DNA of 64,000 bases from Mesaphorura yosii. Lineage: Eukaryota; Arthropoda; Collembola; Poduromorpha; Tullbergiidae. Both the position numbers and the translations under genes were made by a program. Under the pieces are notes generated by a model, which worked only from the letters and a program-made list of their open reading frames with translations, had not been told where the DNA came from and made no database searches. The stretch covers positions 62,001 to 126,000 of the forward strand of contig WIXG01000132.1 in assembly GCA_009869945.1 (NCBI GenBank). Reading direction: 5' to 3'. Below, in pieces: positions 1 through 12,079 of the stretch (position 1 is its first letter; every line of letters starts with the position of its first letter).

Positions 1-245
1 GATTACAGTGTGTGGCTCCGAACAAGTTTTTTGGCAAACACCCCACGTCCTCTTCATATATGATCTTTCGTTTCTCGCATTCTCACGTTCGGCACAAAAG
101 GGAAAGATGAGCCAGTCAGGCAGCGCAGGATGGTCTCCAGATGCCTTTTCCTTTTCTCCCTCATGTGCTTTCTCTCCGCTGCGCTGCCCAAACACGGCCA
201 TATACTTTGCCATACTTACAACGCATCTTTTTCTTTTTCTTGCAG

Positions 246-3200
246 TTTGGATCTCAAGGCATTTTCCTCCACTCAACATTCACCACATGAACTATCGATT
301 ATCACTCTGATAGACTTCAAAAACAGAGGAAAACTCGTGAGGAAATCGAAGATCAGTTTTGAATTATTTAAACAACTTAGGCAACTTCACATAATGGTAT
401 GAACGCGATCGTTGCTCTCTTCTTTCATTCCACATCCAACCACGTTCTATCCCATTCTCGTTCTCGTTCCGTTAGCAGATGCGCGTACATTTCCACACAT
501 TATTGTCAGAACGCGAAACCGTGAGCACCGTGCACTAGCGCATGTTGTAGCACTAGACTCTAGAAAATATATTGTACAATTCAATTCAATCTACACCCCA
601 AATTCCTTTTAAATATCTTCCTGCGTTTAGTTTTACGCAACTGCTACCATCGGAAGATATTTCTTGGCACGAAATGGCGTCATTTCAGTCCAGGAATTAT
701 GCGTATGGTTGGTCGGCAGATGTAACGAAAGCAGGAAAGCACGCGTGTACCTAATTGATTAACTAATACCCACAAAATTTCATTGTTTCCACATCTTGAA
801 GGTTGGTATCTTCAACTTAAAATTACTTTTTCTCACTGCAGTTCATGGCTGCGGCGCCTTCTCTGAGCCACAACTCGGCAGAGCATGTGCAGCGTCGTGC
901 TCTTGGGATTAATCACCAAAATATTTAAAATTCAACCTGGAAACCCCAAAGCCAACTTTCTTCTCTCTTTATGATTTATAGCTGAGTAATCCGGATGAAT
1001 ATCTTTCATATCGTGGGGAGCTGAGCGGTCAATACCCACTGTACTTTGTCCGTTCAGAGACAAATATCACAGGCATTCGTCCGCATTCCAAAGGTCACAT
1101 GGTTGTTGACTTGACGAAACCGTTCTTCAAAGCTTACGCGGTGACTGGGCGAGGTAGGACGTACAAAAGTACACGTTGTAATATTTAGAGGCAATTCATC
1201 ATTCTCTTTACCTCCTTTCCCACAAAAAAAATTTGCGTGGCTTTTCATCTTTTTCCGCACTTGAACGCTATATGACCAAGTTAGAGTTTGTAATCTGTCA
1301 GAGGAAAGACTCGCATTCTAAAATTGCTTCAAGCTCCTAACAGTCCTCGCCGAGCAATACCTAATCAATAGGAAACTCGCGTTTTACATGCAATATTTGC
1401 GTTCTCTTTCCGGATCGCAGCTTAAACCTCGTTTTTGTTCCTGACTTGCCCTTGCCTCTTGGCCCGTACTCTGTAATTCTCATTCTTTGTATTATATTCC
1501 ATCTTCTTCAGATTTAACTGACGGACTCTACTCGGAGGGGGGAATCATCGATTCCAGAAATGTCAAGTTTCAAATCTACGAGTCTTATGATAACTTCAAA
1601 TTCTCGGATGTCAACTTTCTTCTAAGGATGAACCACTCAAGACTTGTTACTTCAAAACTCAAGTGGCGTCCTGAACTTTTTGGAGAACTTCAAGTAAGTT
1701 GCAACCCAGCGACATGTTTCCTGTTCTTTTCGAAATGAATGCCTGCTGAATGAAAGCAAAGATACAGCATGCAGCGGAGTAACATGAGGGGCTACTGTCT
1801 ACGTCCTCGTTAAATGTTCAATGTTTCGTGACCGTCCTCAATTCTTCGGTCATTCATACTTTCTGGTCCTTACATCTGCTTGTTCCCCTCTGTCGACAGA
1901 AAGATTTCTCTTTTATGACTACCTCCAAAGGAAATACTGGAAAACACAACTGCGACAGTGGAATTGGGAAGTTTCTTGTTTAAAGCCAATTCAAGGCCAC
2001 ATTGATTTGAGAACTAAAGCCAAATAGTTTCAATCTATTATCCCAACTCGCCATCAATTTCAAAGTTCTGTCATATCGCAATATTATTATAACCATATTC
2101 TATCATATTATGACATGGTTCTGATCTGATTGAGAGATGGCAAAACTAATCTGATTTTCACCTTATTTTATTTCTTCACCTATCCAGACACTCTGCGAAA
2201 GAGAAATGGCGCGGCTGAAACTTGCTTGGAAGCAACAAACGGACAAATTAGTTTACACTATAGCGACTGATGCGACTGACGTCGTACAGCAAGTTTGGCA
2301 AGATGCACAAACTCACGTTGGACCCTTTTTTGCTGAAATGACGTAAGAATTCAAATTGTGTTACTTATTTGTGACGCGTCCCTGAACTTAAGGAGTACTG
2401 TTGTGAATTTGAGTGACGACATGCGATTAATAAATATTCATGCCTCATTTGTTGTTAGGGAAGACTTGGATTTTGGTAAGGATTCTGCCGCTCTTCAGAG
2501 CTTCTTCAACGATGCACGCGACAACAATTACTTCTACAGCCAAGACATAGCAGGAATCGCTCAAGTTTTTGCCGATGAAGTCTCCGTCCGGTAAAGCATT
2601 CAAGCAATACTGTCTGACATATCCCCAAATCTTCTTTTATCTGTGATGTCTTGTTTTCCGTCTTATTCCACGTACAGATACGCTAACGTGTACATTAAAA
2701 TTCGTCAGTACAGACAAGAGTTATTGGGCGACACAACAACATCGGAAATGTTTGAGAATACACTTCTCTGGGTCCTGGAAAAGGTCTTGACTGAGTTTTG
2801 TAATTATTTGCTGCACCAGTATTGTCTCATTGCAGTTTATTCTCTATTGTTTGCATTGCCTTCAGATGAAAGACGTTTATAGATCGACGTCCAGGATGTG
2901 GAAGGAAGTTCGTGTTGAAATCCCAACATGGAAACCGATCGCGCAGTTTGACTTCATGGAAGACATCAAAGAAAAAATAGCTGAAATATTCCACAAGGTG
3001 AGAGTAATGCCTGGCTTTGTTGTTTGCGATTAAGGTGTAATCTAGTTCCTGTAATTACAGTCAGTTCACGTTATCCTTGAAACTGGGGCTAGTTTATCCC
3101 ACTCAATACGAAGCACATTTTCCAGCCTTGGACAGATAATCGGGGCTTTCGCCATTCAAGTTTTTGAGGAAAATAAGCAACCATTATTTGCCGTCTTCCA

Positions 3201-6200
3201 CAGAGTGGAAGCGGTGTTGTACGCAATTGTCGTTGAAGTTTCGGGTAAGTCCTTAAGCCGTAATGCACCTGAATCGGAAGCTGAATGATTCTTCCCCCTA
3301 GATTTCGTTTATGCCACACAAAATCAAGTTCGAACATCAAATATATATCAGAATATGGCGAATTTGGCGCGGGATATTGATCAATTGTATCATGACCTAA
3401 CAAGATATAGTACCAAAACAAATTACCGAAAATATTCTGCAATGTTCAAGAATTTTGTTCGGAAGAAATACGACGACCTTGAAGAATATCGTAAGATACC
3501 TTTACCGTGATACCAGCTCCTGTGAGCTGCCTTTAGCCTTGTTTACTTAATTTATTACTATTTTCACAGAAAGGCAGTGGGGCGACGTGGGGAAAGCAAT
3601 TGGCGAGTATTGGCGTCGATTCATAAGTCTACCGGCAGTAGTAAGTATGAAGGACGTGTTGATATCGGTGAAGGATAAGGCGGTATGGACAGTACAATAC
3701 TTCAAGCTAGATCAGCTCTTCCAAGAAATTGTTGTGACATTGTACTATCGTGGACATGACCTTATATATCAAACGGCGATCGAGGCTAACGCCAGATACC
3801 AACAATTCAAGACCAGATTCGTGTTTGACTTGGACAAGGGCAGCATTGAGTGGGAACAGAAGTTACCGGCGCCATGGCGCGCGTTCGACGACACTCCCGA
3901 TTTGAGGGTAAGTTTAATATAAACATTTGTAACGATGTGTACCCCGTCTATTAAGAAGCTGATAACAGAAGAGAAGCTTCCAGAAGACCGAAAGAAAGCT
4001 GAAAACTGACGGAGCGTGGGTTGACTTTTCTTGCGATAATATATGAGATGAGGCTCCTCTTGTGCAGTGCTTGGGGAACAATAAAAAAAACAATGATTAA
4101 TGTCTGCGTATGTATTTCAGGAACTACCTGAGTACAAGACTTTTATGAAACTCCAGAATTTGTTTCAATCATCGAACAGCGACGGTGGTGAATCCTTCTG
4201 GGACGCATATTACACGACGGAACAAGCTCGAATTAATCCTCAGCAATGGCTGCCGCCGTTTGACGGTTAAAACTCAAACCACCCGCATTTACTTACCCGA
4301 TGTTGTTTTTTAGTTAGCTCGTGTGTGCAGGTCATGCAATGATGATTGGCTCGAATAAATTTTACACATTCGATGGAAGATTTTACACGTTCGACGGTTC
4401 ATGTGCATATCTGCTCACAAGTGATTTGGTGGATGGAAACTTCTCGCTTGCAGTGCAATACAAGAAACTACGAGACGGAACTTTGGGTCATGAGACTATT
4501 GTAACTGCTGGTCACAATACGCTAATTATTGACTTCGAAGACAAGGTATGCGCTTCTCAATCAAGCAATACGAATAGACATAACGATTATTGGCTAATGT
4601 AGGCACTCCGAGATCCAAAAAAGAATTCTACCACTGTACCGTTGCCCGTTCAAATGCTCTATCTCCAAGGCTATCAGGACAGGTCAAGCTTGATTGTACA
4701 GCATACTGGAAATGCGTTTATTTTCACCTGCAATATGCAGTACCAGATTTGCCAGCTGAAAGTCTCAGGTATTCAATCTTTGTTATCTTTATTTTGACGG
4801 TAAGCATGCCGTCATCATCAGCGGGAGCAGTTTCATAAGGAATTGCTGATTCCTTTCCCGTAGGTTGGTATTCTAGAAAACTTGGGGGACTCTTTGGCAC
4901 AATGGACGAGGAACCAACGACCGATTTTACAAAAGCAAATGGACAAATCACATTGGATCCCGCGGAAATGGCAAAATCATGGGATGTGTCTGACGAAAAC
5001 GTTGAACCGTGCTTGAACCCTAGCACCCGGTCGAAGTCAATTGGAAGGCTATCGGACGCTTCAACCTGTAATAAGTTTTTCGTTGGTCAGGATTCCTCTC
5101 TTCAACCCTGTTTTAATACCGTATGATGACAGAATCGTCATAGCTTAACTTTTCAATTCCAATTTACTAATTTAGAATTTATTATTAACAGATAAATATC
5201 AACCCCTACTTAGACACTTGCCTGAACGAAACTTCTGATTCTTTGAGTAAGATTTGTACATCTGCCGTGGCTTATGTTTCATCTTGTCGAGAGGCTGGAG
5301 TTTTTGTGCAAATCCCTTCAGCCTGTGTCAGGTTACAATAAAATTTGACTTCGAAAATTCATCGTAGCGGATAATGGACTTATATTATTTAAAATCTCTT
5401 CTTAGATGTGATGTGAATGGAGAAGAAATGATGGATAGGGACATTAAAATGATGGACTCGACGTCATCATCTGCAGACATTGTTCTCATCATTGAAGCCA
5501 AAGATTGCAACAGACATATTCGAGTGAAGAAAAGAATGAGTAATCTGATCAATGCTTTGGACGCGGAACTGAATGCCGAAGGATTCCGAAATAACAGGTA
5601 AATAGTGGTAGGGTAGGGTGCTTCAGGAATGCGATAAATGTTATAAGTCCTATTTTATGTCTTCAGATACGCGGTTGTTGCATTCGGGGGTCCTGGAGTT
5701 TACAACGCATCCCACTCACTTGCGTACAACAATCAAATCTTCACAACTGCTAACCAACTTGAGAAATTTTTCAACAATCTTCCAGCAAGTAACTACACGC
5801 GTCACTAAAATGAAATATGAACGGCTTTGATTATTTTTTTCTACCATAACGACAACGAGTAATCACCCTTTCGATAGGCTCCAGTCCCACTGGTGGCGAT
5901 GCTTTTGAGGCGATAAGGTACAGCCTTGATCTGAACTTCCGAGCTGAAGTGAGCAAGACGCTCGTACTCATCCCATGCACGTCATGCATTCAGGGCGTTA
6001 GCAAGGTATTATAATGAAAGGACAGTTAATTGTGGTAAACGATTTGTCGTTTATTCTCGTGTTTCGTATTTCCAGGTCGACTTCTCCGTCATTCAGCAGT
6101 TATTGGCCGAACATGGCGCCATACTTCATATCATGATGAGCAACGACTTCCTACTGGAAAATAAAAAGCTTGCCAAAAAGTTTTTCGGTAATTATATTTT

Positions 6201-6965
6201 CGGAATCGGGACTCTATTCCCCCGTGAGAAAGTCACGTCGGGAAGGCACATGTACTTCTGATCATTTAAGTCGCTCCGAACTAATTAAAGTTTCCTTTAT
6301 GAATTTTGAAATTGCTAATGCTGATCGCTGATCTTGTTTTGAATTCTACAGCCATGAACAATGACGTGGTATACACAAAATTGGATGGCAAGAAAGACAT
6401 TCTTAAAGGAAACGGTCCGCTACGAAAACAAGTGAAGATAACTAAAAGTTTCGGAATTTGCACTCCGCTCGCCCTAGAAACGAATGGTAAGTGGGTAGTG
6501 AACAAATTACAGTGAGTTAATCGAGATTAGTAGGAAACATTGCTATTTCTCTTTAACTAGGAACCGTTTTTAATGGCAAGAAGTTAAATAATAAACGCGA
6601 AAATGTCGTGAAATGGTTTTCAAGTATATTCGCCAAACGTTTGGCTAAAAGTGCTAAAACGCCAAAATGTCGGACGTGCCAATGCACGGCAGATGAGAAT
6701 GGTTTGGGAAGACTTGAATGCTACCTTTGTGGCAATCCACGGTTCAAGTACATGTCAGAGGTAGTGCCAAAAATTTCCAGTGTTGAAACTTTGAGTTGAT
6801 GACGACGAACTAGACCTAAATTATAAATTTTGCTTCTAGAACGAAATTGATGATAATTCAGGGGAGAAGCTATCAGTTAAACATTCCATTCCTGATGTTC
6901 AAATTCCTGATTTGGAGCAAGACGAGTACACGGATAAAGATGACGAAGATGATGACGATTACTGA
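246..6965 (+). CDS. Apolipophorin-like large lipid transfer protein, C-terminal part (5' end outside window)
   Basis: Secreted lipoprotein scaffold that carries lipids in haemolymph. Supported exons: 246-396, about 842-886 (uncertain), 982-1153, 1512-1693, 2188-2342, 2459-2590, 2678-2783, 2866-2997, 3061-3244, 3302-3490, 3570-3907, 4121-4265, 4331-4545, 4603-4768, 4864-5120, 5192-5331, 5406-5598, 5667-5788, 5878-6005, 6076-6187, 6352-6486, 6561-6760, 6840-6965. Exons near 4331-5331 encode a von Willebrand D domain (YTFDG and CAYLL motifs, many Cys). Exons 5406-6187 read like a von Willebrand A-type fold (DIVLIIE, AVVAFGG, KTLVLIP). A Cys-rich motif (CRTCQC, then CYLC) and a very acidic tail follow before TGA at 6963-6965. 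Family assignment rests on the VWD domain and the Cys-rich end, as in apolipophorins; the lipid-binding N-terminal regions lie upstream. An AATAAA follows at 6991. Confidence 0.8.
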
Positions 6966-6990
6966 TGAAGTTACTGTACTGACTAGCACT

Positions 6991-6996
6991 AATAAA
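6991..6996 (+). promoter_or_regulatory. Poly(A) signal of the apolipophorin-like gene
   Basis: AATAAA 25 bases after the stop codon. Its position fits cleavage before the convergent TRMT13 3' end. Confidence 0.6.
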
Positions 6997-7200
6997 GTTC
7001 GGTCAACTGTCTTATTTTTCAAATCTTTTAATTTTCTGTAAATCCATTTACGAGTAATACGGTTAACAGCGTTTTACAAATGTATAAAATATACGTGCCT
7101 GATTGTCACATTTTTGTCATAATTCTGAAATGGCTGTTGCTATAAGTTAAACCGTCATATAAAACATACTTCTTTTGAAATATAAATCTCAGTCATGCAA

Positions 7201-9036
7201 TTACATGTGATTAAACTGGGTAAAAATGAACTCATGCTTCCAGACATTTCGGCGAGCAACAATAACACCTGTTTCACCGGTAACGTTTTCAGGAGCGTAT
7301 GCCTTCAACAATCCGTCCAGATCATACGACTCGATAAAGTTAACTCGAGCCTGGTCCAAGATCTTCTTCACCTTGTATCCATATTCCTTGCGAAGTGCCT
7401 TGGTCAACTTCAGACTATTATATCTGAAAACAAACATAGCACAGGAGAAGTGTTTAGCACAGGTATTGGTAGTATTTAATAGGTGCGGCCGGCGATATTC
7501 GCGATTTCGATGTAAACGCTTACATTGGATTAGATCCGATCTCTTGCTCGTTTTCAGCAGTCAACTTGGACGTTCCAGAACCGCAAACAGCCCAGCTGGA
7601 AATTCCTGTAAGCGGTCCAAAGTCTTTTTCAGCAAATCCTTTTTCCTATAATTAAATAAGCCATGCATTTAGATGGCTAGATTCTGAAATGGAAGCCTTT
7701 AATTTTTCTCTCCTACCAAAAGCAGATCTTTTCCAACAAAGCTATCCCATTTGCACCGATGGTGACAGCAAGTAGCCACCACCAATCCAGCAACTTTAGA
7801 AGATATATTTCCATTGAACAAGGCGCACAATGCCAAATCTGTTAATTACATTTCAATTCACTTGCAACAACACTGCATACAAATGAAAACGAAAGTAACC
7901 TTACCAGTAGCTTCACCGCAAAGGTGTTTGGAATGAGCCACCAGATTCTTAGATTGTTGGACATCGGGATGAAGTTGTAATGCGAAGTCCTTTATATCGA
8001 TCCTGACGCGTGATGCCTGGACGTCATCCTCATACTTCAACTTAGTGTCATGTTTATGACGATGTGATACTTTATCAACAAAAATGAACTTGGACGTTTT
8101 CATGCAGTGTTCGTAGTACTTTCTCATATAGTTAATGAGCCCACAGGTAAACTCGCCTGGTAATAATAATTTATAAATTGCAATTTGTGAATAAAATTAC
8201 TTCTTTGATGGAGATTATAGGGTAACGGCATGCATACCGGTGCCCGATCCCATCTCTGTATAAAGAGTTTCCGGCAACATTAGTCTTGAGTTATCTACAA
8301 GTCCACAAAGAGCTTGCACTTGTAAATCATGCTTCGCAGCCTTCTTGACAATTTCATCGCCTGTCAAATTTGCGACTCTATGTTGGTCGAAACGAAGCGC
8401 CACCTTGCGATGAAAGTCCGAAAATATGTCTAGAAAGTTATAACATAAAATTGCTTGGCAAATGCTTAAAAATCTTCATAGAATGGAATTCAAACCTGTA
8501 TAAACAGCAGAAATTTTGTTTAACAGCCAAAGTAATTCAGACTCGGTCAAATCTTTCAGTAAAACAGGCTCCTTTAGTGTAGACGATGGTGGAAGGAGGT
8601 TCACGTTTTTCGAGAAGTACACCGGATAGTCAGGAACGGCATTGCAGACCTTGAGATGCTTTTGTAATTTGTGCTCAAAAACAGTGCTAGAAATTTAAAA
8701 CGCACAAATTTTGGTAAATTTTGCTGGTGATTTTGTCCATTTTATAATTGAAACGCAATAATTGAATTCTGATAACTGAAAGCGCCTAAATACAACTTAC
8801 TGTTTCGGGTCCAGCGGGCATGGAATCCGTCTTTTATTGTCGACTTGATTGCCCGGAGAAGGATTGGCCAACTCCATATGCGCATGTTCTGCACAATACT
8901 TTTTTCCTTCTCTGGCAGACATCTTACAATTTCGTTTCTTCCTTTGAAGATAAAACCCACATTGCTTTGGGGTATCCAAGTTTGCAATCGGTTGTTCGTC
9001 TACATCCATATCCATAACGTTGTTGTTCACTTCCAT
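7201..9036 (-). CDS. TRMT13: tRNA:m4X (2'-O) methyltransferase TRMT13
   Basis: Methylates the ribose of nucleotide 4 in the acceptor stem of certain tRNAs. Seven exons, read on the minus strand: 8801-9036, 8496-8686, 8238-8429, 7905-8156, 7717-7838, 7524-7645, 7201-7423. All phases agree and give 445 residues, close to human TRMT13. The N-terminus has the Cys-rich CGFYLQRKKRNC zinc-binding segment. Next comes CPLDPK and a second Cys/His group (HKLQKHLKVC), the CHHC finger typical of TRM13. The methyltransferase core shows EMGSGTG (SAM-binding loop), HLCGEATDLAL, CCHHRCKW and SSWAVCG, all family hallmarks. The start ATG lies just before the CHHC finger, as in the family. It is head to head with the next gene (473 bp between start codons) and tail to tail with the apolipophorin-like gene. 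Confidence 0.93.
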
Positions 9037-9509
9037 TTTATTCGTTTGTACTAGAGTCAGTCCTCAGTGCTTATTGTCTGAAATGAGTCTATTGAGACGA
9101 AAATCTGTATTAAGTAGAATAAATTGCAATTGTTGGTTCTAACTGACAAATATTTGCAAGTTACTATGGAACAAATAGCCCGACGTCGGCTTTTGGTGAA
9201 CCGTAATTGATCAAACTAACGACGCACACATGCAACGAGCATGCACAACTCAACTCGACTCTACGGCAGCAGCCAAACGAGTTGCCGCTGAGAAGAGGGA
9301 GTGCCGCTCAACCCAGCTTTTCTGTTCGTCGGTGCAAGAAGTAAATCGTTGAGAGTAAGATTATTGAATTCTTCTATTGTTTACCACAATTATAAAACTG
9401 GCAGTCGCATATTTCAGTCTGAGTCTGTCTTTCAAAATAATTGTCTGCTCTCAATCTTTTTCTAATCTTTCTAGCCGGAAATCTCGAATCGTCAAAAATA
9501 CGTGCTAAA
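9037..9509. promoter_or_regulatory. Shared divergent promoter region
   Basis: Gap of 473 bp between two divergent start codons (TRMT13 and the 336-residue protein). It must hold both promoters and 5' leaders. I see no clear TATA box. Assignment is by position only. Confidence 0.45.
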
Positions 9510-10913
9510 ATGTCGAAATTTGGACCCTGTGAGCATGAAGGCCCAATGAATGTCATCGGATTCAATACAAGCAAAGCTATTTCGCATGGATTCCGTCCTG
9601 AACCAACGAATTATCAATATCCACCTCATGTAAGGGGTAGATCACATTAGTAATCAACTAACCGTCGAAGAATATCTATTCTGGTCAATTGTTTTGTAGA
9701 CTTCGCTTTATTCAAAACCACTGGAGATGGTTATGGATAACCCTGGACATTTGCATGATCAGTTCGTTACAACTAATAATGTTTATCATGGCCCTAAACG
9801 TTTGGAGGAGATTTATCTGCAACCAGATCATCCACAAGCTCCTGGTGTCAATGTGACTCACATTAAACCTAACTTCAATCTGCGCGTTAGTTATTTACAG
9901 TCATACAGAATCCATGTGAAGATTAATGGCTTAACCAATCTCTGCTCTCCCTCCACTCTTAATAGATTCCTCGTGGAGATTTCAACTTGAAGCCTGATCA
10001 TTACCTATCGGAGAACCATGATGCCTTTAAGGCTAACCACCCTGTTCATAAAATTTATGGAGCTCCAGCTGTTTTTACCCCTTCACGGGATGTGGTAAGT
10101 CAAGAGATAATTTATGTGCTTATGAGTTAAGATTACCGGAAACTGAAAAGCGCCGTTCTTCCCAGTTTATTCCACAGTATCAGAACTATATTCATCCCTT
10201 CGATAAGGATCTTCGTCATTCGGTTATTCGTCATGCTCATCCGTACTTATCGGTGACTCGCTTTGACTACCGCGAGTTTAAGCCCGAAGAATTGAAGTAT
10301 CAAGAAGCGCTTGATCAAACGATGCTAAGTGACAAGGTTTGTGTTAATCATCTTCTTTTCATATTAGTTCGTAAGTTTAATGCCTTGATTTAATGGTAAT
10401 GAACTTTATCCACAGAAAAATGATGTGGCTATTAAGCTTCCAGTTCGTCCTATGCTGGATCCATTTGAGCAAAAAATTTACAGACTGGGACAACAAATTT
10501 CTATGGAACGCGTGAACGCAGGACCAACTTCACGCGAGCTGCGAAATAGAAAATTGCATTTCAATGTTCCTCCTTATTATGGCTGCGCACCACGGACCTT
10601 TCCACCTGTGGAACACATGTAAGCTGCTTTCTTGATCTGACTATCCAAATTTCTAAGCCATGCCATATATTATCTTCCTATTTGATTATTTTTTATTTCA
10701 CGTCCTTTCAGTGGACAGAAGACTACGTTTGCCGATTCCTATTCATGTCCATACAGTGGCAATTACAAGGAGAATTTTACCCATCCTCTGAAGATCTTTT
10801 ATCTACAACCGATAATCTCAGCTGCTGGAGTTTATGAAATACCAAACATGTACCACTCAGAAAATGAAACTTATGGCGGAGGAGGAGGTGTTCGTATCGC
10901 TTTCAACAATTGA
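9510..10913 (+). CDS. Unrecognised Pro/Tyr/His-rich protein, 336 residues
   Basis: Six exons (9510-9629, 9700-9885, 9966-10094, 10166-10336, 10416-10618, 10712-10913) join in phase to 336 residues. The start MSKFGPCEHEGP is at the first ATG of the frame. There is no signal peptide, membrane segment or catalytic motif. The chain is full of aromatic and Pro-containing turns (for example NFNLRIPRGDFNLKP, VPPYYGC, PPVEH) and ends in a Gly run followed by VRIAFNN. This low-complexity, loop-rich make-up resembles small axonemal or microtubule-inner proteins, but that is only an impression and I do not recognise the family. Consistent splicing and unbroken frames make it a real gene. An AATAAA lies at 11011. 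Confidence 0.8.
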
Positions 10914-11010
10914 TACCGTCATTCATTTGTAATGCGTTGTATCTCGTGCTATGCTACGATTTGCTAATGCTGAACATCAAATGTGCGTAAACATACTTCT
11001 TTGAAAATGC

Positions 11011-11016
11011 AATAAA
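11011..11016 (+). promoter_or_regulatory. Poly(A) signal of the 336-residue protein gene
   Basis: AATAAA about 100 bases after the stop codon at 10911-10913. Confidence 0.6.
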
Positions 11017-12079
11017 TCGCTGTCACTGATTGAATTGAAGACGAAAGTGAGCAAGACAACATTTCTTCGACAGTGAGTGAATTTATAATTGTAGGACTGG
11101 TAGACATAAACTTACCTGCGAAGTTCCGCGAGACCGGGTCAACACAAGGTGTAGGTTAAAAATCTTACAGATTCACAGCTGGATACTAATTGTTGCCGAC
11201 AGAGTTGGGAACTATTAGTGTTAGTAATTGAGAAGGAAATGATCGAGCCCGAGTCCCTGCACACACGCGTGACACAGCGGTTGACTTTTACCGCTTTCTT
11301 CCGTCACAAGTTGACTAACCCAATCTGCGTAGTAAACAAGTAAACAGAGATGAACCAGCGCATGTACCATTCGGTCAATTCGGTGGAGTGAGCGAAGTAG
11401 CAACAGCAACACCAATCGATGCTCGCCTCTCTGCGAATTCTTCGAATCTTCTTTCTCTTCTCCACTCAAAGATGATGTCGGTGCTAACTGGTTATAACTC
11501 TGCTGTTTGATACGAATCAGCTGTGTGTTGTTATTCTCTGTTCGTATAGTCGCACAAGTTCATAAGCCTGTATCCAATTTCTGGATATTATTTATTTATT
11601 AGCCGTAGCGTAGTGATCCGTATTTCCTGGAGGTTCACCATGCTATTAATTAAGAAAATTTGTTCAGGAATGTGACTAAGGATTATGCATAAACCACTTG
11701 TGGTGAGTTCATCATCCTACCGACTCGTAAAATATAAACAAAGACAGCGATACCTACGCATTATTTTCGATTTTAATTCTTGATGGTATTTTAACAGACA
11801 AGTGCCCAATGATACTTTAGGACTACTGTTTATTGTGAACAACGGGTGACACTGGATCAGAACAAGGTCAAGAATCATTGAAAGACTGCACACAAGTAAA
11901 GAGGTAGGCAATAGCTACTGCTGATCAAATCGCAGGTAGTTTCAGTGCCCATTAGAGCATAGTTCACTGAAGCTGGAACCTCTACTTGGACTTAGTTTAT
12001 CTTCAGACTTCTGGGTTGAAGCCGCACAATGTAAATGATCCTTTATGATCCTGTTTTACTTTCCTTTAGGGCAAAGACC
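11017..12079. other. Intergenic region and FBXL20 5' leader
   Basis: No convincing coding exon. An acceptor-like sequence at about 12069, eleven bases before the FBXL20 start codon, implies that at least one non-coding 5' exon of that gene lies in or before this stretch. A minus-strand frame at 11221-11469 shows no family resemblance and is not called. Confidence 0.5.

Noticed and set aside
11221-11469. Minus-strand 82-residue frame
   Set aside because: No domain, no splice or promoter support; lies in the FBXL20 upstream region.
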